Assembly (NCBI GenBank): GCA_903864375.1
Contig: CAIPFS010000253.1
Location: 1-10,507, forward strand
Source of the DNA: an uncultured Verrucomicrobiota bacterium
Lineage (GTDB): Bacteria > Verrucomicrobiota > Verrucomicrobiia > Limisphaerales > UBA9464
Length of the DNA: 10,507 bases
Direction: 5' to 3'
Shown here: positions 1 to 6,634 of the stretch, one piece after another
How positions within the stretch are numbered: the stretch's first letter is position 1
Layout: each line of letters opens with the position of its first letter
Notes under the pieces: generated by a model
Databases searched by the model: none
The model's input: the letters and a program-made list of their open reading frames with translations, nothing else
Told to the model about the DNA's origin: nothing
Translations under genes and position numbers: made by a program

Positions 1-1
1 C

Positions 2-559
2 CTGACCACCGCCCAGTTCACCCTGACCTGGGACCCGGCCATCCTGAAGTTCACAGGCACAGCAGGGTATAACCTCACGGGAATGGACGCGGAAAGTTTT
101 GGCACCTCACGGGTGGATCACGGACGGCTCAATGTGGGGTGGGATGATCCCAACCTCCACGGGGTCGCGGTGTCTGATGGGCAGACCCTGTTTGTTGCCA
201 ACTTTCTGGTCATTGGCGGACAGGGAACGAGCAGCGCCATCCAGGTGACCGGAAGCCCCACCCCCATCGAACTTTCCAGCAGTCGAAAAATCATCCCGAC
301 CACCACGGCTTCGGGACTGGTGGCGGTGCGCGCCGTCACCCCGGGAACTCTGTGGGTAACCATTCCCACCAGGAATCAACTTCAGCTCTGGTATGAGTCT
401 CCCGAAGGAACTTCGTGGGAGATTGAAGGGTCCAGTGACCTCATTCACTGGACATCGGTCGGAGCCGGGGTCGTCGATTCAAAAAACTCCCTGGCAACAG
501 TGCCCCTGCCCCTCCGGAACAACCAAAGGCAGTTTTATCGAGTGATACGACTCTATTAG
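2..559 (+). CDS. Secreted protein with cohesin-like domain, C-terminal part (5' end outside window)
   Basis: The reading frame is open from the left edge, so at least the N-terminus is missing; 185 residues are visible. Residues about 1-80 follow the cohesin-type pattern: a strand like 'FTLTWDPAILKFTG', then a 'G.L.VGW' strand, then 'DGQTLFVANFLV' and 'AIQVTG'. After a linker, residues about 115-185 form a small beta domain containing 'WEIEGSSDLIHWTSVG' and ending 'QRQFYRVIRLY'. That ending resembles the C-terminal modules often seen on large secreted Verrucomicrobiota proteins. The role is probably extracellular binding or surface attachment; no catalytic motif is visible in the part present. 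The first internal ATG (position 83) lies inside the cohesin-like domain and is not a true start. The gene converges on the decayed gene at 441-809. The domain call is by pattern and could be a related Ig-like fold. Confidence 0.7.
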   Translation: MTTAQFTLTWDPAILKFTGTAGYNLTGMDAESFGTSRVDHGRLNVGWDDPNLHGVAVSDGQTLFVANFLVIGGQGTSSAIQVTGSPTPIELSSSRKIIPTTTASGLVAVRAVTPGTLWVTIPTRNQLQLWYESPEGTSWEIEGSSDLIHWTSVGAGVVDSKNSLATVPLPLRNNQRQFYRVIRLY

Positions 560-809
560 GCCTTGGGATGGCTTCAGGAAACCACGCTCGCACCTTTTCA
601 TTCCACTCCAGCCAATCCGCAAAGGAAAGGGTCGGTGGAACTGAACGAAACGGGTCTCCGTCGGGAGATTCAAGCTCCAAGGGAATCAGGAGCTCCACTG
701 CATGGGTCGCCCGACTGAAGCCATGCGCGGCCACCGCATGGCCCCCGGCGACGATGAAGGGAAGACTGGGTCGACGTCGCAACAGCCCAAGGCAATCGGC
801 GAAATCCAT
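441..809 (-). pseudogene. Decayed nucleotidyltransferase-fold (MNT/AbiEii-like) gene
   Basis: The ATG at 809 has a strong purine-rich Shine-Dalgarno site (GGGGAGGG at 820-813) and lies 15 bases behind the stop of the oxidoreductase gene; a TTG at 812 is the alternative start. The N-terminus carries the nucleotidyltransferase signature 'FIVAGGHAVAAHGFSRAT'. Functional relatives follow this with an Asp-x-Asp metal-binding pair, but here the positions read 'HAVELLIP', so both acids are lost or replaced. The rest of the catalytic domain, roughly 100 residues or more, is absent. The frame runs directly into 'SFADWLEWNEKVRAWFPEAIPRPN', which I do not recognise. It then continues about 119 bases antisense into the 3' end of the neighbouring cohesin-like gene, where the residues look like non-coding sequence. 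An internal deletion plus loss of the stop codon is the simplest reading. A short living gene of unknown role cannot be excluded. Intact relatives are often toxin-antitoxin-like or accessory genes. Confidence 0.5.
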
Positions 810-824
810 CAACCCTCCCCTGGG

Positions 825-1961
825 TTAGATTATTTTTGGCAGGACAACCGCCGCACGGGTGCGGTGCGATTCCAACGCCGCCGCAAACAGCTCATGGCTT
901 CGAACCGCTTCGTCTGGAGTGACGCATCCGAGACGATCTCCGAGGACGCCCGCCCGTTCCGCTGCGTACGCGGCCCACATCTGGAGGAAGCAATCGGGAA
1001 ACCCCGGTTCGAAGATGCCTCCGGTGATGGTCGGAAATGCGGTCTGAAAACCGAGGTCGGTCCGGCTCCAGGTTTGTTCCTTGTGACGTTCGAAGTGCCA
1101 GAAGGACTTGGGCTCGGCGGTGCTGAAGCGCGCGCCACCGTCGGTCCCAAGGATTTCGATGGACCAGGTGTTGGTGGCCCCGGGGGCGAGGCGCTTGGTT
1201 TCGAAACGGACCGGAACCTCACGACCGTCCACCTCGATTTCTGTGTGCAGCAGCGCGTTATCCCAGGTATCGCATTCCGCCACGCCCCCTTTGCCATCGG
1301 GACGCTGGGTGTAGACTTTCTGAAGCTGGGCATAGACCCGGACGGGGAGATATCCCAACCGGAATGGGACATGGACCACATGCATCCCCAGGTCGCCCAT
1401 CACTCCGATTTCTCCGCAGGTTTTGACCTGGCGTTTCCAATTGACCGGCTTGGTCGGGTCGAGGTCACTGGCGTGCCAGAAACAGGAGTGGACCTCGATG
1501 AGCTTTCCAAGTCGCCCGGAGCGGGCGAACTGGAGAACCCGCAGGGCACCGGGAAGGAACGGAAATTCCGAACTGCACCTAACAAATCGACCGGAAGCGG
1601 CTGCGGCGTTGCGGATGCTCCGGGCGGCGTCCAGATCGATACCGAACGGCTTTTCGGCAAGGAGGTCCTTGCCCGCCGCCAGCACTTCCAGATAGAGAGA
1701 CTCGTGAAGATTGTGGGGAACCGCCACATAGACCACGTCGACATCGGGATTGCGAAGGAGTTCGCGATGATCGCGGGTCAACTGCCGGACGGTGGGCACC
1801 TGACGAAACCAGTCGAGGAGGCTTTCCTGGAGGTCGCAGACGGCCACCAGTTCGGCCCGGACCGGAAACTTGTCCAGGACAAACCAGCGCCCAAAGGCGC
1901 TGGCTGCCTCCCGGCCCATGAGTCCGCCCCCGATGATTCCCACACGCATGGTGTTATTCAT
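825..1961 (-). CDS. Gfo/Idh/MocA family NAD(P)-dependent oxidoreductase
   Basis: A 378-residue protein of normal family length. The N-terminal Rossmann fold begins 'MRVGIIGGGLMG' (dinucleotide-binding glycines at residues 11-16), with 'VAVCD' at the end of the second strand, 'DVVYVAVPHNLH' at 75-86 and the family 'AEKPFGID' motif with Lys104. The C-terminal domain has 'GEIGVMGDLGMHVVHVP' (183-199), where Asp190 and His194 sit at the usual substrate-binding and catalytic positions. Family members oxidise or reduce a sugar, inositol or related hydroxyl using NAD(P); the substrate cannot be read from the sequence. There is no signal peptide, so it is cytoplasmic. It lies 47 bases downstream of the dienelactone-hydrolase-like gene on the same strand and 15 bases upstream of the decayed nucleotidyltransferase gene, so the three probably share a transcript. 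The start could be Met1 or Met5 ('MRVGI'); neither has a clear ribosome binding site. Confidence 0.9.
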   Translation of the reverse strand: MNNTMRVGIIGGGLMGREAASAFGRWFVLDKFPVRAELVAVCDLQESLLDWFRQVPTVRQLTRDHRELLRNPDVDVVYVAVPHNLHESLYLEVLAAGKDLLAEKPFGIDLDAARSIRNAAAASGRFVRCSSEFPFLPGALRVLQFARSGRLGKLIEVHSCFWHASDLDPTKPVNWKRQVKTCGEIGVMGDLGMHVVHVPFRLGYLPVRVYAQLQKVYTQRPDGKGGVAECDTWDNALLHTEIEVDGREVPVRFETKRLAPGATNTWSIEILGTDGGARFSTAEPKSFWHFERHKEQTWSRTDLGFQTAFPTITGGIFEPGFPDCFLQMWAAYAAERAGVLGDRLGCVTPDEAVRSHELFAAALESHRTRAAVVLPKII

Positions 1962-2008
1962 GGGCGGGAGAATGGGAAACCGGGACGGTTCAACGCAAGC
2001 GCGACGAA

Positions 2009-2779
2009 TTAACGGAAGAGGTCGGCAAAGAAGGTCTTCATGGCTTCCCAGGAGCGGGCATCGGCCTTGGCGTTGTACTTGGCCCCGGCCATGGCGCCGG
2101 TGGCACCAAAGTCGGTGAAGCTATGAACCGCACCACCGTAGGCCACGAACTGCCAGTCCACTCCCGCCTCGCGCATCTCCTTCTGAAAGTCCGCCACTTC
2201 AGGGGCCGGGACAAACGGGTCATCGGCTCCGTGGAGCGCCAGAACCCGGGCCTTGATGTTTTTTGCATCTTCCGGGGTGGGCGTGCTCAGCCCGCCATGA
2301 AAACTGACCACACCGGCCAGATCGGCCCCGGACCTGGCCAACTCCAGAACGGTGGTTCCGCCAAAGCAATAACCGATGGCCGCCACTTTGCCGGTGTTGA
2401 CCTGCGGGAACGTCCGCAACTGAGCCAGGGCGGCCTGAACCCGCCTGCGGAGCAAGGCGCGGTCCCCCTTGTATTTGCCGGCCAATTTTCCAGCCTCGCC
2501 CGGATTGGACGCACGGACGCCCTGACCATAAATGTCCGCACAGAAGGCGACGTAGCCGAGTTCGGCCAGCATGCGGGCCCGCTTTTTCTCATATTCCCCC
2601 AGTCCGGTCCATTGATGCACCACGACAATGCCGGGGCGGGGACCTTTGACGGCATCGTCGTAGGCGACAAAGCCTTCCAGGGTGGTATCGCCTTCCTTAT
2701 AGGTGACGACTTCGGTTTTCACTGCGGCCCGGGCCATCAAGCCTGCCATCAATCCACATATCCAGAGCATCCGTTTCAT
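2009..2779 (-). CDS. Secreted dienelactone hydrolase family protein
   Basis: An alpha/beta hydrolase of the dienelactone hydrolase family. Residue numbers count from the upstream ATG at 2791. The nucleophile motif is 'GYCFGG' with Cys142, the cysteine typical of this family rather than serine. The acid is in 'HGADDPFVP' (Asp191) and the base in 'GGAVHSF' (His223), giving a complete Cys-Asp-His triad. The strand before the nucleophile carries 'VVHQWTGLGEYEKKRA'; classical members have Glu where Gln60 stands. The N-terminus 'MKRMLWICGLMAGLMARAA' looks like a signal peptide, so export is likely. I chose the ATG at 2779 because it gives a positively charged n-region directly before the hydrophobic stretch; the ATG at 2791 would add four residues. 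The substrate is unknown: lactone, ester or other carbonyl compound. It is the first gene of a minus-strand unit with the oxidoreductase and is divergent from the pseudopilin-like gene. Confidence 0.9.
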   Translation of the reverse strand: MKRMLWICGLMAGLMARAAVKTEVVTYKEGDTTLEGFVAYDDAVKGPRPGIVVVHQWTGLGEYEKKRARMLAELGYVAFCADIYGQGVRASNPGEAGKLAGKYKGDRALLRRRVQAALAQLRTFPQVNTGKVAAIGYCFGGTTVLELARSGADLAGVVSFHGGLSTPTPEDAKNIKARVLALHGADDPFVPAPEVADFQKEMREAGVDWQFVAYGGAVHSFTDFGATGAMAGAKYNAKADARSWEAMKTFFADLFR

Positions 2780-2879
2780 GCGGCAGATCATAACCCGCAG
2801 AGCCGCTTCGGCAATGCAGACGCGAAGGGTCGTTTTTCCCTTTTCCGATTCCCCAGACAGGCGGAGTTTCCACCATCCT

Positions 2880-3572
2880 ATGTCCGAGACAACGCAGGTG
2901 CGCTCCCATCGCGAACTCTCATTACAAGAAACCCTCCTTGTCTTGCTGGCCGCTGCCCTTTTGGGAGGCGCCGGCTATGGAGGTCGGCTTCTCTATCTGG
3001 ACTGGGAGCTTCATCGCGAGGTCGAAGTCGCCTGGCCGATCATGATGGATGCAGCCCGGCTTCAACGGGAGGCCATCGTCGCAGCCATCGAGACGTACCA
3101 CTCCCATTTCGGTTTTTATCCGCCGGACCACGTGGTGTCGCGCCAACCATTGCGGGTGGAGCCGGTCACCAATTCACTCCTCTATGAATTGGGCGGGACC
3201 ACCTACGACGCGGTGAAAAAGACGTTTGCCAACCCGAGGGTGGACCACGTCACCCGGGCGGCACTCCAGGAGACCTATCAGATCGACGCCTTCACCAACG
3301 CGGTGGCACCTTCGGAACCACTTCGCGAATTTCTCGCACTGGATGGCTTTGGATTTTCCGGATTGCACGACGACCCCGATTTGGTGGCGCTGAAACTCCC
3401 GATCTTTGTGGACGCCGTCACCGAAAATGCCGCTTCGGAGTTCGCCGGCAGCAGTTCCTGGCATTACGTCACCACGGGCGCCACCCATAATCCGGGTCGA
3501 TTTGACCTCTGGATGATTCTTCGGACCGACCGGCGGGAGGTCATCATCGGAAACTGGCCTGCCGCGCAATAG
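2880..3572 (+). CDS. Membrane-anchored pseudopilin-like protein
   Basis: A 230-residue protein from the ATG at 2880; an upstream start at 2703 would run antisense through the hydrolase gene and code for unlikely sequence. A GGAG at 2863-2866 is a possible but rather distant ribosome binding site. The N-terminus is short and hydrophilic, followed by one membrane segment (about 13-40, 'LSLQETLLVLLAAALLGGAG') and a helical stretch containing 'AIETYHSHFGFYPPDH' (69-84). That stretch matches the 'AIE.Y....G.YP' feature of type II secretion and type IV pilus pseudopilins. The C-terminus 'HNPGRFDLWMILRT...IIGNW' resembles the 'YDLW...NW' end of GspG-like proteins. The prepilin peptidase site is not canonical: no glycine precedes the hydrophobic helix, although Glu16 is placed like the conserved +5 glutamate. 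It may be an uncleaved, inner-membrane pseudopilin relative. No other secretion genes are nearby. Confidence 0.65.
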   Translation: MSETTQVRSHRELSLQETLLVLLAAALLGGAGYGGRLLYLDWELHREVEVAWPIMMDAARLQREAIVAAIETYHSHFGFYPPDHVVSRQPLRVEPVTNSLLYELGGTTYDAVKKTFANPRVDHVTRAALQETYQIDAFTNAVAPSEPLREFLALDGFGFSGLHDDPDLVALKLPIFVDAVTENAASEFAGSSSWHYVTTGATHNPGRFDLWMILRTDRREVIIGNWPAAQ

Positions 3573-3600
3573 GCCCCAATGGTCGGACGGGCGCCGGAGG

Positions 3601-4014
3601 CTATTGAAGGGGGCTGCTGGCAAGCAACGTCCAGGCCGACAGATGCTGCGTCAGGCCCAAACGGGGATAGTAGCCAGTGGCCGCAGGGGCGCTCAGGAGA
3701 ATGACGGTGGCTTCCCCGCCCAACTCCCGGGTCCGACGGATCAACTCCCGACCGATCCCCTGGCGTTGATGGGACTGGCGGACGGCCAGATCACTCAGGT
3801 AGGTGCAGTAGGCAAAATCGGTCACCGACCGGGCAATCCCCACCAGAAGCTCACCCTCCCAGGCGGTCACCACCAAATTGGCATTCCGCAGCATGGCCCC
3901 CATGCGATCGCGGTCGTGAATGGGACGCCGCTGTCCCAGGGTCGAGGTTTCATACAATTCCAGCACGGCATCCAGATCGAGATTGTTGCCAATGCGATAA
4001 CTCAGCGCTTCCAC
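3601..4014 (-). CDS. GNAT family N-acetyltransferase
   Basis: A single-domain GNAT protein of about 137 residues. The acetyl-CoA-binding core is 'YLSDLAVRQSHQRQGIGRELI' at residues 72-92, split here as strand beta4 'YLSDLAVRQ' followed by the pyrophosphate loop 'QRQGIG'. A preceding strand reads 'LVVTAWEGELLVGIARS' (47-63) and the end has 'GYYPRLGL', the usual 'YP+.GF' motif. It transfers an acetyl group from acetyl-CoA to an amine of an unknown small molecule or protein and is cytoplasmic. I chose the GTG at 4014, which has GAGAGG upstream. The longer frame to 4134 would overlap the start of the divergent ATP-grasp gene, and its extra 40 residues look non-coding. It shares a roughly 113-base divergent intergenic region with the ligase-racemase-transferase operon, which could mean joint regulation but does not prove a shared pathway. 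It converges with the pseudopilin-like gene, 28 bases apart. Confidence 0.85.
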   Translation of the reverse strand: MEALSYRIGNNLDLDAVLELYETSTLGQRRPIHDRDRMGAMLRNANLVVTAWEGELLVGIARSVTDFAYCTYLSDLAVRQSHQRQGIGRELIRRTRELGGEATVILLSAPAATGYYPRLGLTQHLSAWTLLASSPLQ

Positions 4015-4127
4015 GGAATGGGAACCTCTCGTTTTCGTCGCTGGACGACAAGCGGGAAGCGAACAGATATCCGGTACGAACCGTTTCTTTTCAAACGGCC
4101 AGACCCGGCCTAGCGTGGCGCCGGTTG

Positions 4128-5405
4128 ATGACATCCGGACCGGTAACCCATGGTAACAAGCGCGCCCTGGTGCTTGGAATTGGCGCTTTTGCGCAGGCTG
4201 CGGCGCGATGCCTTCGTGCTCAGGGCGTCGAGACCGTGACCTATCTCACCCGGAATTACGGCCATCATGGTCCCCGACTGGAGGGAGAGGTGGTGACGGT
4301 GGATGAAATGCCGAATCCCTGCCCCTTGTTGCGGGATTTCCGACCGGACGTGGTGGTCCCGATGTCGATTGAATGGGCGTTGAAACCCTGGACGGCTGAA
4401 TTCCTGGCGCTCAGTCCACCCGTGCTCTGCCCGGTGGGCGAAGCGCTCCGGCTTGAGCGGGAACGGGATTTTGCCCGGGAACTTTGCCTGCGGTACGGAG
4501 TGCCCTTTGCGAGGTCGGTACTGGTTCCCACCAGGGCGGAGGCAGAGGCTTTGGTTCGACGGGAGGGACGCGCCTGGGTGATCAAGAATCCGCTCTGTTC
4601 CCCCACCAGCCCGATTCACACGATCATTTGCGAATCACCCGGGGACACACTCGCCTGGCTGCCACGGCTGGACGATTCCGAGGGCATTTTCCTCCAGGAA
4701 TACCTCGGTCGCCGCGAAGCAGGACACATCGCCCTTGTCAGCAACGGCGAGATTTATTCCCTGGTGACCAATCAGGAATACAAGCGGGCATTTGACGGTA
4801 ACCTGGGAATTGTGGCCGGCGCACCTCTCGGAGGTCTGGTGGAGCAGGATACGGAAGACAAATATGGACTTGCCCGGGAATTGCTCCACCCGCTCCTGCC
4901 GTGGTTTCGTGAAAGCGGCTTTCACGGACCAGTCCAAGTCACTGCCATGCACCAGGACAACCGATGGCATGTCCTCGAATATAACGTGAGATTGGGCGTC
5001 ACCAGTGGACCGATGATTTTCCGAATGCTCGCCAACCTGGTGGAGACCCTGGCGGCCTGCGCCCGAAATCAACCGCTCCATCCGGTGTGGAACCCCGGGA
5101 CTGATTTTGGATGCAGCCTGACGCTGGCCGGATACGGCTATCCGTTCACTCAGCTGATCGGGCCACGGGTTCCCGTCCAGTTGCAGGGGAATCCCACCTG
5201 TGACATCTGGTGGCAGGAGGTTGAAAACTCCGGGGACGGAACCCTGGAGGCCACCGGACATCGGATTGCGGACGTGGCGGCGCTGGGCCGAACCCTGACC
5301 GAAGCCATTTCAACCGCCTATTCGAACATCCGCCGTATCCGGTCGGTGGGCAGCTACTTTCGGACGGACGTGGGAGAGTCGTTGTGGCCCCCTGGAAATC
5401 CATGA
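4128..5405 (+). CDS. PurD-like ATP-grasp ligase (divergent phosphoribosylamine-glycine ligase homologue)
   Basis: A 425-residue protein with the three-part layout of PurD/GARS. The N-terminal nucleotide-fold domain begins 'RALVLGIGAFAQAAARCLR'. The ATP-grasp domain (about 105-310) has Lys153 in 'WVIKNP', the hinge 'IFLQEYLG' (187-194), 'NQEYKRAFDGNLG' (215-227, like the 'QDHKR' stretch of PurD), 'GAPLGG' (231-236) and the metal-binding 'LEYNVRLG' (283-290, Glu284 and Asn286). The C-terminal domain has 'LAGYGYPF' and 'GHRIADVAALGRTLTEA'. The glycine-rich ATP loop of true PurD (GxGKGV) is replaced by 'NPLCSPTSPIHTII'. ATP-grasp enzymes join a carboxylate to an amine via an acyl phosphate. With a racemase and an aminoacyl-tRNA-transferase-like gene coupled downstream, I infer a specialised amide ligase rather than the purine enzyme. 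The start is ATG 4128 (TTG 4125 alternative), with no good ribosome binding site. A CCGGC/GCCGG inverted repeat (4105-4109 with 4120-4124) lies directly upstream. Its stop overlaps the racemase start (ATGA). Confidence 0.85.
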   Translation: MTSGPVTHGNKRALVLGIGAFAQAAARCLRAQGVETVTYLTRNYGHHGPRLEGEVVTVDEMPNPCPLLRDFRPDVVVPMSIEWALKPWTAEFLALSPPVLCPVGEALRLERERDFARELCLRYGVPFARSVLVPTRAEAEALVRREGRAWVIKNPLCSPTSPIHTIICESPGDTLAWLPRLDDSEGIFLQEYLGRREAGHIALVSNGEIYSLVTNQEYKRAFDGNLGIVAGAPLGGLVEQDTEDKYGLARELLHPLLPWFRESGFHGPVQVTAMHQDNRWHVLEYNVRLGVTSGPMIFRMLANLVETLAACARNQPLHPVWNPGTDFGCSLTLAGYGYPFTQLIGPRVPVQLQGNPTCDIWWQEVENSGDGTLEATGHRIADVAALGRTLTEAISTAYSNIRRIRSVGSYFRTDVGESLWPPGNP

Positions 5406-6634
5406 GCACCCTGGAACAGGAAAGTGGTGGAACCTGGCTGAAAGCGGTGGGTTCAGACATTCCGGATCCCAGTGCCCCCCTGCCGATGCGCCCGGCCTGG
5501 GTGGAGGTGGACCTGAAGGCTCTGGCCGGCAACTTTCAAATCATTCGCAGGGAGTTGCGGCAATCGGTCCGGCTGCTTTACGTCTTGAAGGATGAGGCCT
5601 ACGGGCAGGGAGCTGTTGAAGCCGCCCGGGTGGCACTGTCCAACGGGGCCGATCAACTCGCCGTCTATACGCTGGAGGAAGCCGTTAAACTTCGGGCGTC
5701 CGGCATCCACGCCCCCATCCTTCTCCTCGGAGAACGAACACCGGAGGAACTTCCATGGCTGCCCATGCACCAACTGACTCCCTGCATTGGATCAGTGGCC
5801 CTGATCCGGATTTGGAACGATTGGGCGCGCCGGCTCGGACGGACGCTTCCGGTTCACCTCAAAATCAATACCGGCATGAACCGGTTTGGATTCTCCTGGC
5901 GCGCCGCATCCGAGTGGATACCCGCCCTGAGCCAGCTCCGCTTTTTGGAGTGGACCGGCGTCCTCAGCCACTTCGCCCAAAGTGATGAATTGGACAAAAC
6001 GTTCGCCGGGATCCAGCTGGATCGATTTCAACAAGTCCTCTCGGACCTGAGTGCCGCTGGAATCCACCCCAAACTGCGGCATCTCTGCAATAGCGGCGGG
6101 TTTCTCGATCTGCCGAATGCCCACTTCGACATGGTCCGGATAGGCCTCCTGGCGCACGGCGTCTATCCATCGCAAACCTGTCGCCGATTGAACGGACTGA
6201 CACCGGTCTTGAGCGTCAAGGCCCGGATTTCGGCGATTCAACGCCTGGAAGTGGGTGACTCCGTGGGCTATGGCATGCGCTACACCGCCGCGGAACCGCG
6301 GCGCATCGGAGTGATTCCGATGGGTTACGGCGACGGATTTCCGCGGGTGCGAAACGAGGGACATGTCCTTGTGGCCGGTTGCCGGGCACCGCTGGTCGGC
6401 GGCGTGGCCATGGACGCGTTGATGGTGGATTTGACCGGAATTCCCGCTGCCGAGGTGGGGAGCGAGGCGGTTTTGCTGGGGCGCCAGGGCCAGCACGAAA
6501 TCTGCGTCCACGAATTGGCCCGCCTCAAGAAAAGCGTGAGCTACGACGTGCTGGTGGGATGGCGAAACCGTCTGCCACGAGTCTATATCGGACGGGAAAA
6601 GGTTGGATCGACCCCTTCCCCCCGGCTCGCATGA
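5402..6634 (+). CDS. alr: Alanine racemase (divergent paralogue)
   Basis: A 410-residue fold-type III PLP enzyme; the family is usually about 360-390, and the extra length is an N-terminal extension of about 30 residues before 'PAWVEVDLKALAGNF'. Lys63 in 'VLKDEAYGQG' is the PLP-binding lysine. Tyr290 in 'VGYGMRYTA' is the second catalytic base. Also present are Lys154 in 'KINTGMNRFGF' (site of the usual carbamylated lysine), Arg161, His190 in 'SHFAQSDE', 'HLCNSGG' (227-233), Arg246 in 'DMVRIG', 'PMGYGDGFPR' (306-315), Met337-Asp338 and Tyr381. It should interconvert L- and D-alanine or a similar amino acid. Several normally fixed positions differ: KADAYGHG reads KDEAYGQG, KVDTGM reads KINTGM, and the 'LYG' after the arginine reads 'AHG'. 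The start is the ATG at 5402, overlapping the ligase stop as ATGA; the upstream ATG at 5384 is less likely. It also overlaps the next gene by ATGA. It may be the cell-wall racemase, but the coupling suggests dedication to the operon. Confidence 0.92.
   Translation: MSTLEQESGGTWLKAVGSDIPDPSAPLPMRPAWVEVDLKALAGNFQIIRRELRQSVRLLYVLKDEAYGQGAVEAARVALSNGADQLAVYTLEEAVKLRASGIHAPILLLGERTPEELPWLPMHQLTPCIGSVALIRIWNDWARRLGRTLPVHLKINTGMNRFGFSWRAASEWIPALSQLRFLEWTGVLSHFAQSDELDKTFAGIQLDRFQQVLSDLSAAGIHPKLRHLCNSGGFLDLPNAHFDMVRIGLLAHGVYPSQTCRRLNGLTPVLSVKARISAIQRLEVGDSVGYGMRYTAAEPRRIGVIPMGYGDGFPRVRNEGHVLVAGCRAPLVGGVAMDALMVDLTGIPAAEVGSEAVLLGRQGQHEICVHELARLKKSVSYDVLVGWRNRLPRVYIGREKVGSTPSPRLA

Noticed and set aside
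702..2012. Long plus-strand open frame of 436 codons
   Set aside because: It is antisense to the well-supported Gfo/Idh/MocA oxidoreductase and shows no recognisable motif; it is a shadow of high-GC codon use.
2703..2879. Upstream start for the pseudopilin-like gene
   Set aside because: The added 59 residues would overlap the hydrolase signal peptide antisense and look non-coding; the ATG at 2880 fits a short cytoplasmic N-terminus before the membrane helix.
2123..3187. Long plus-strand open frame of 354 codons
   Set aside because: It runs antisense through the dienelactone hydrolase gene and out of frame through the pseudopilin-like gene; no family pattern.
4043..4069. Possible promoter (TGGACG and AGATAT with 17-base spacing) before the ATP-grasp gene
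   Set aside because: The -10 match is poor (two of six), and comparable matches are expected by chance in a region of this length.
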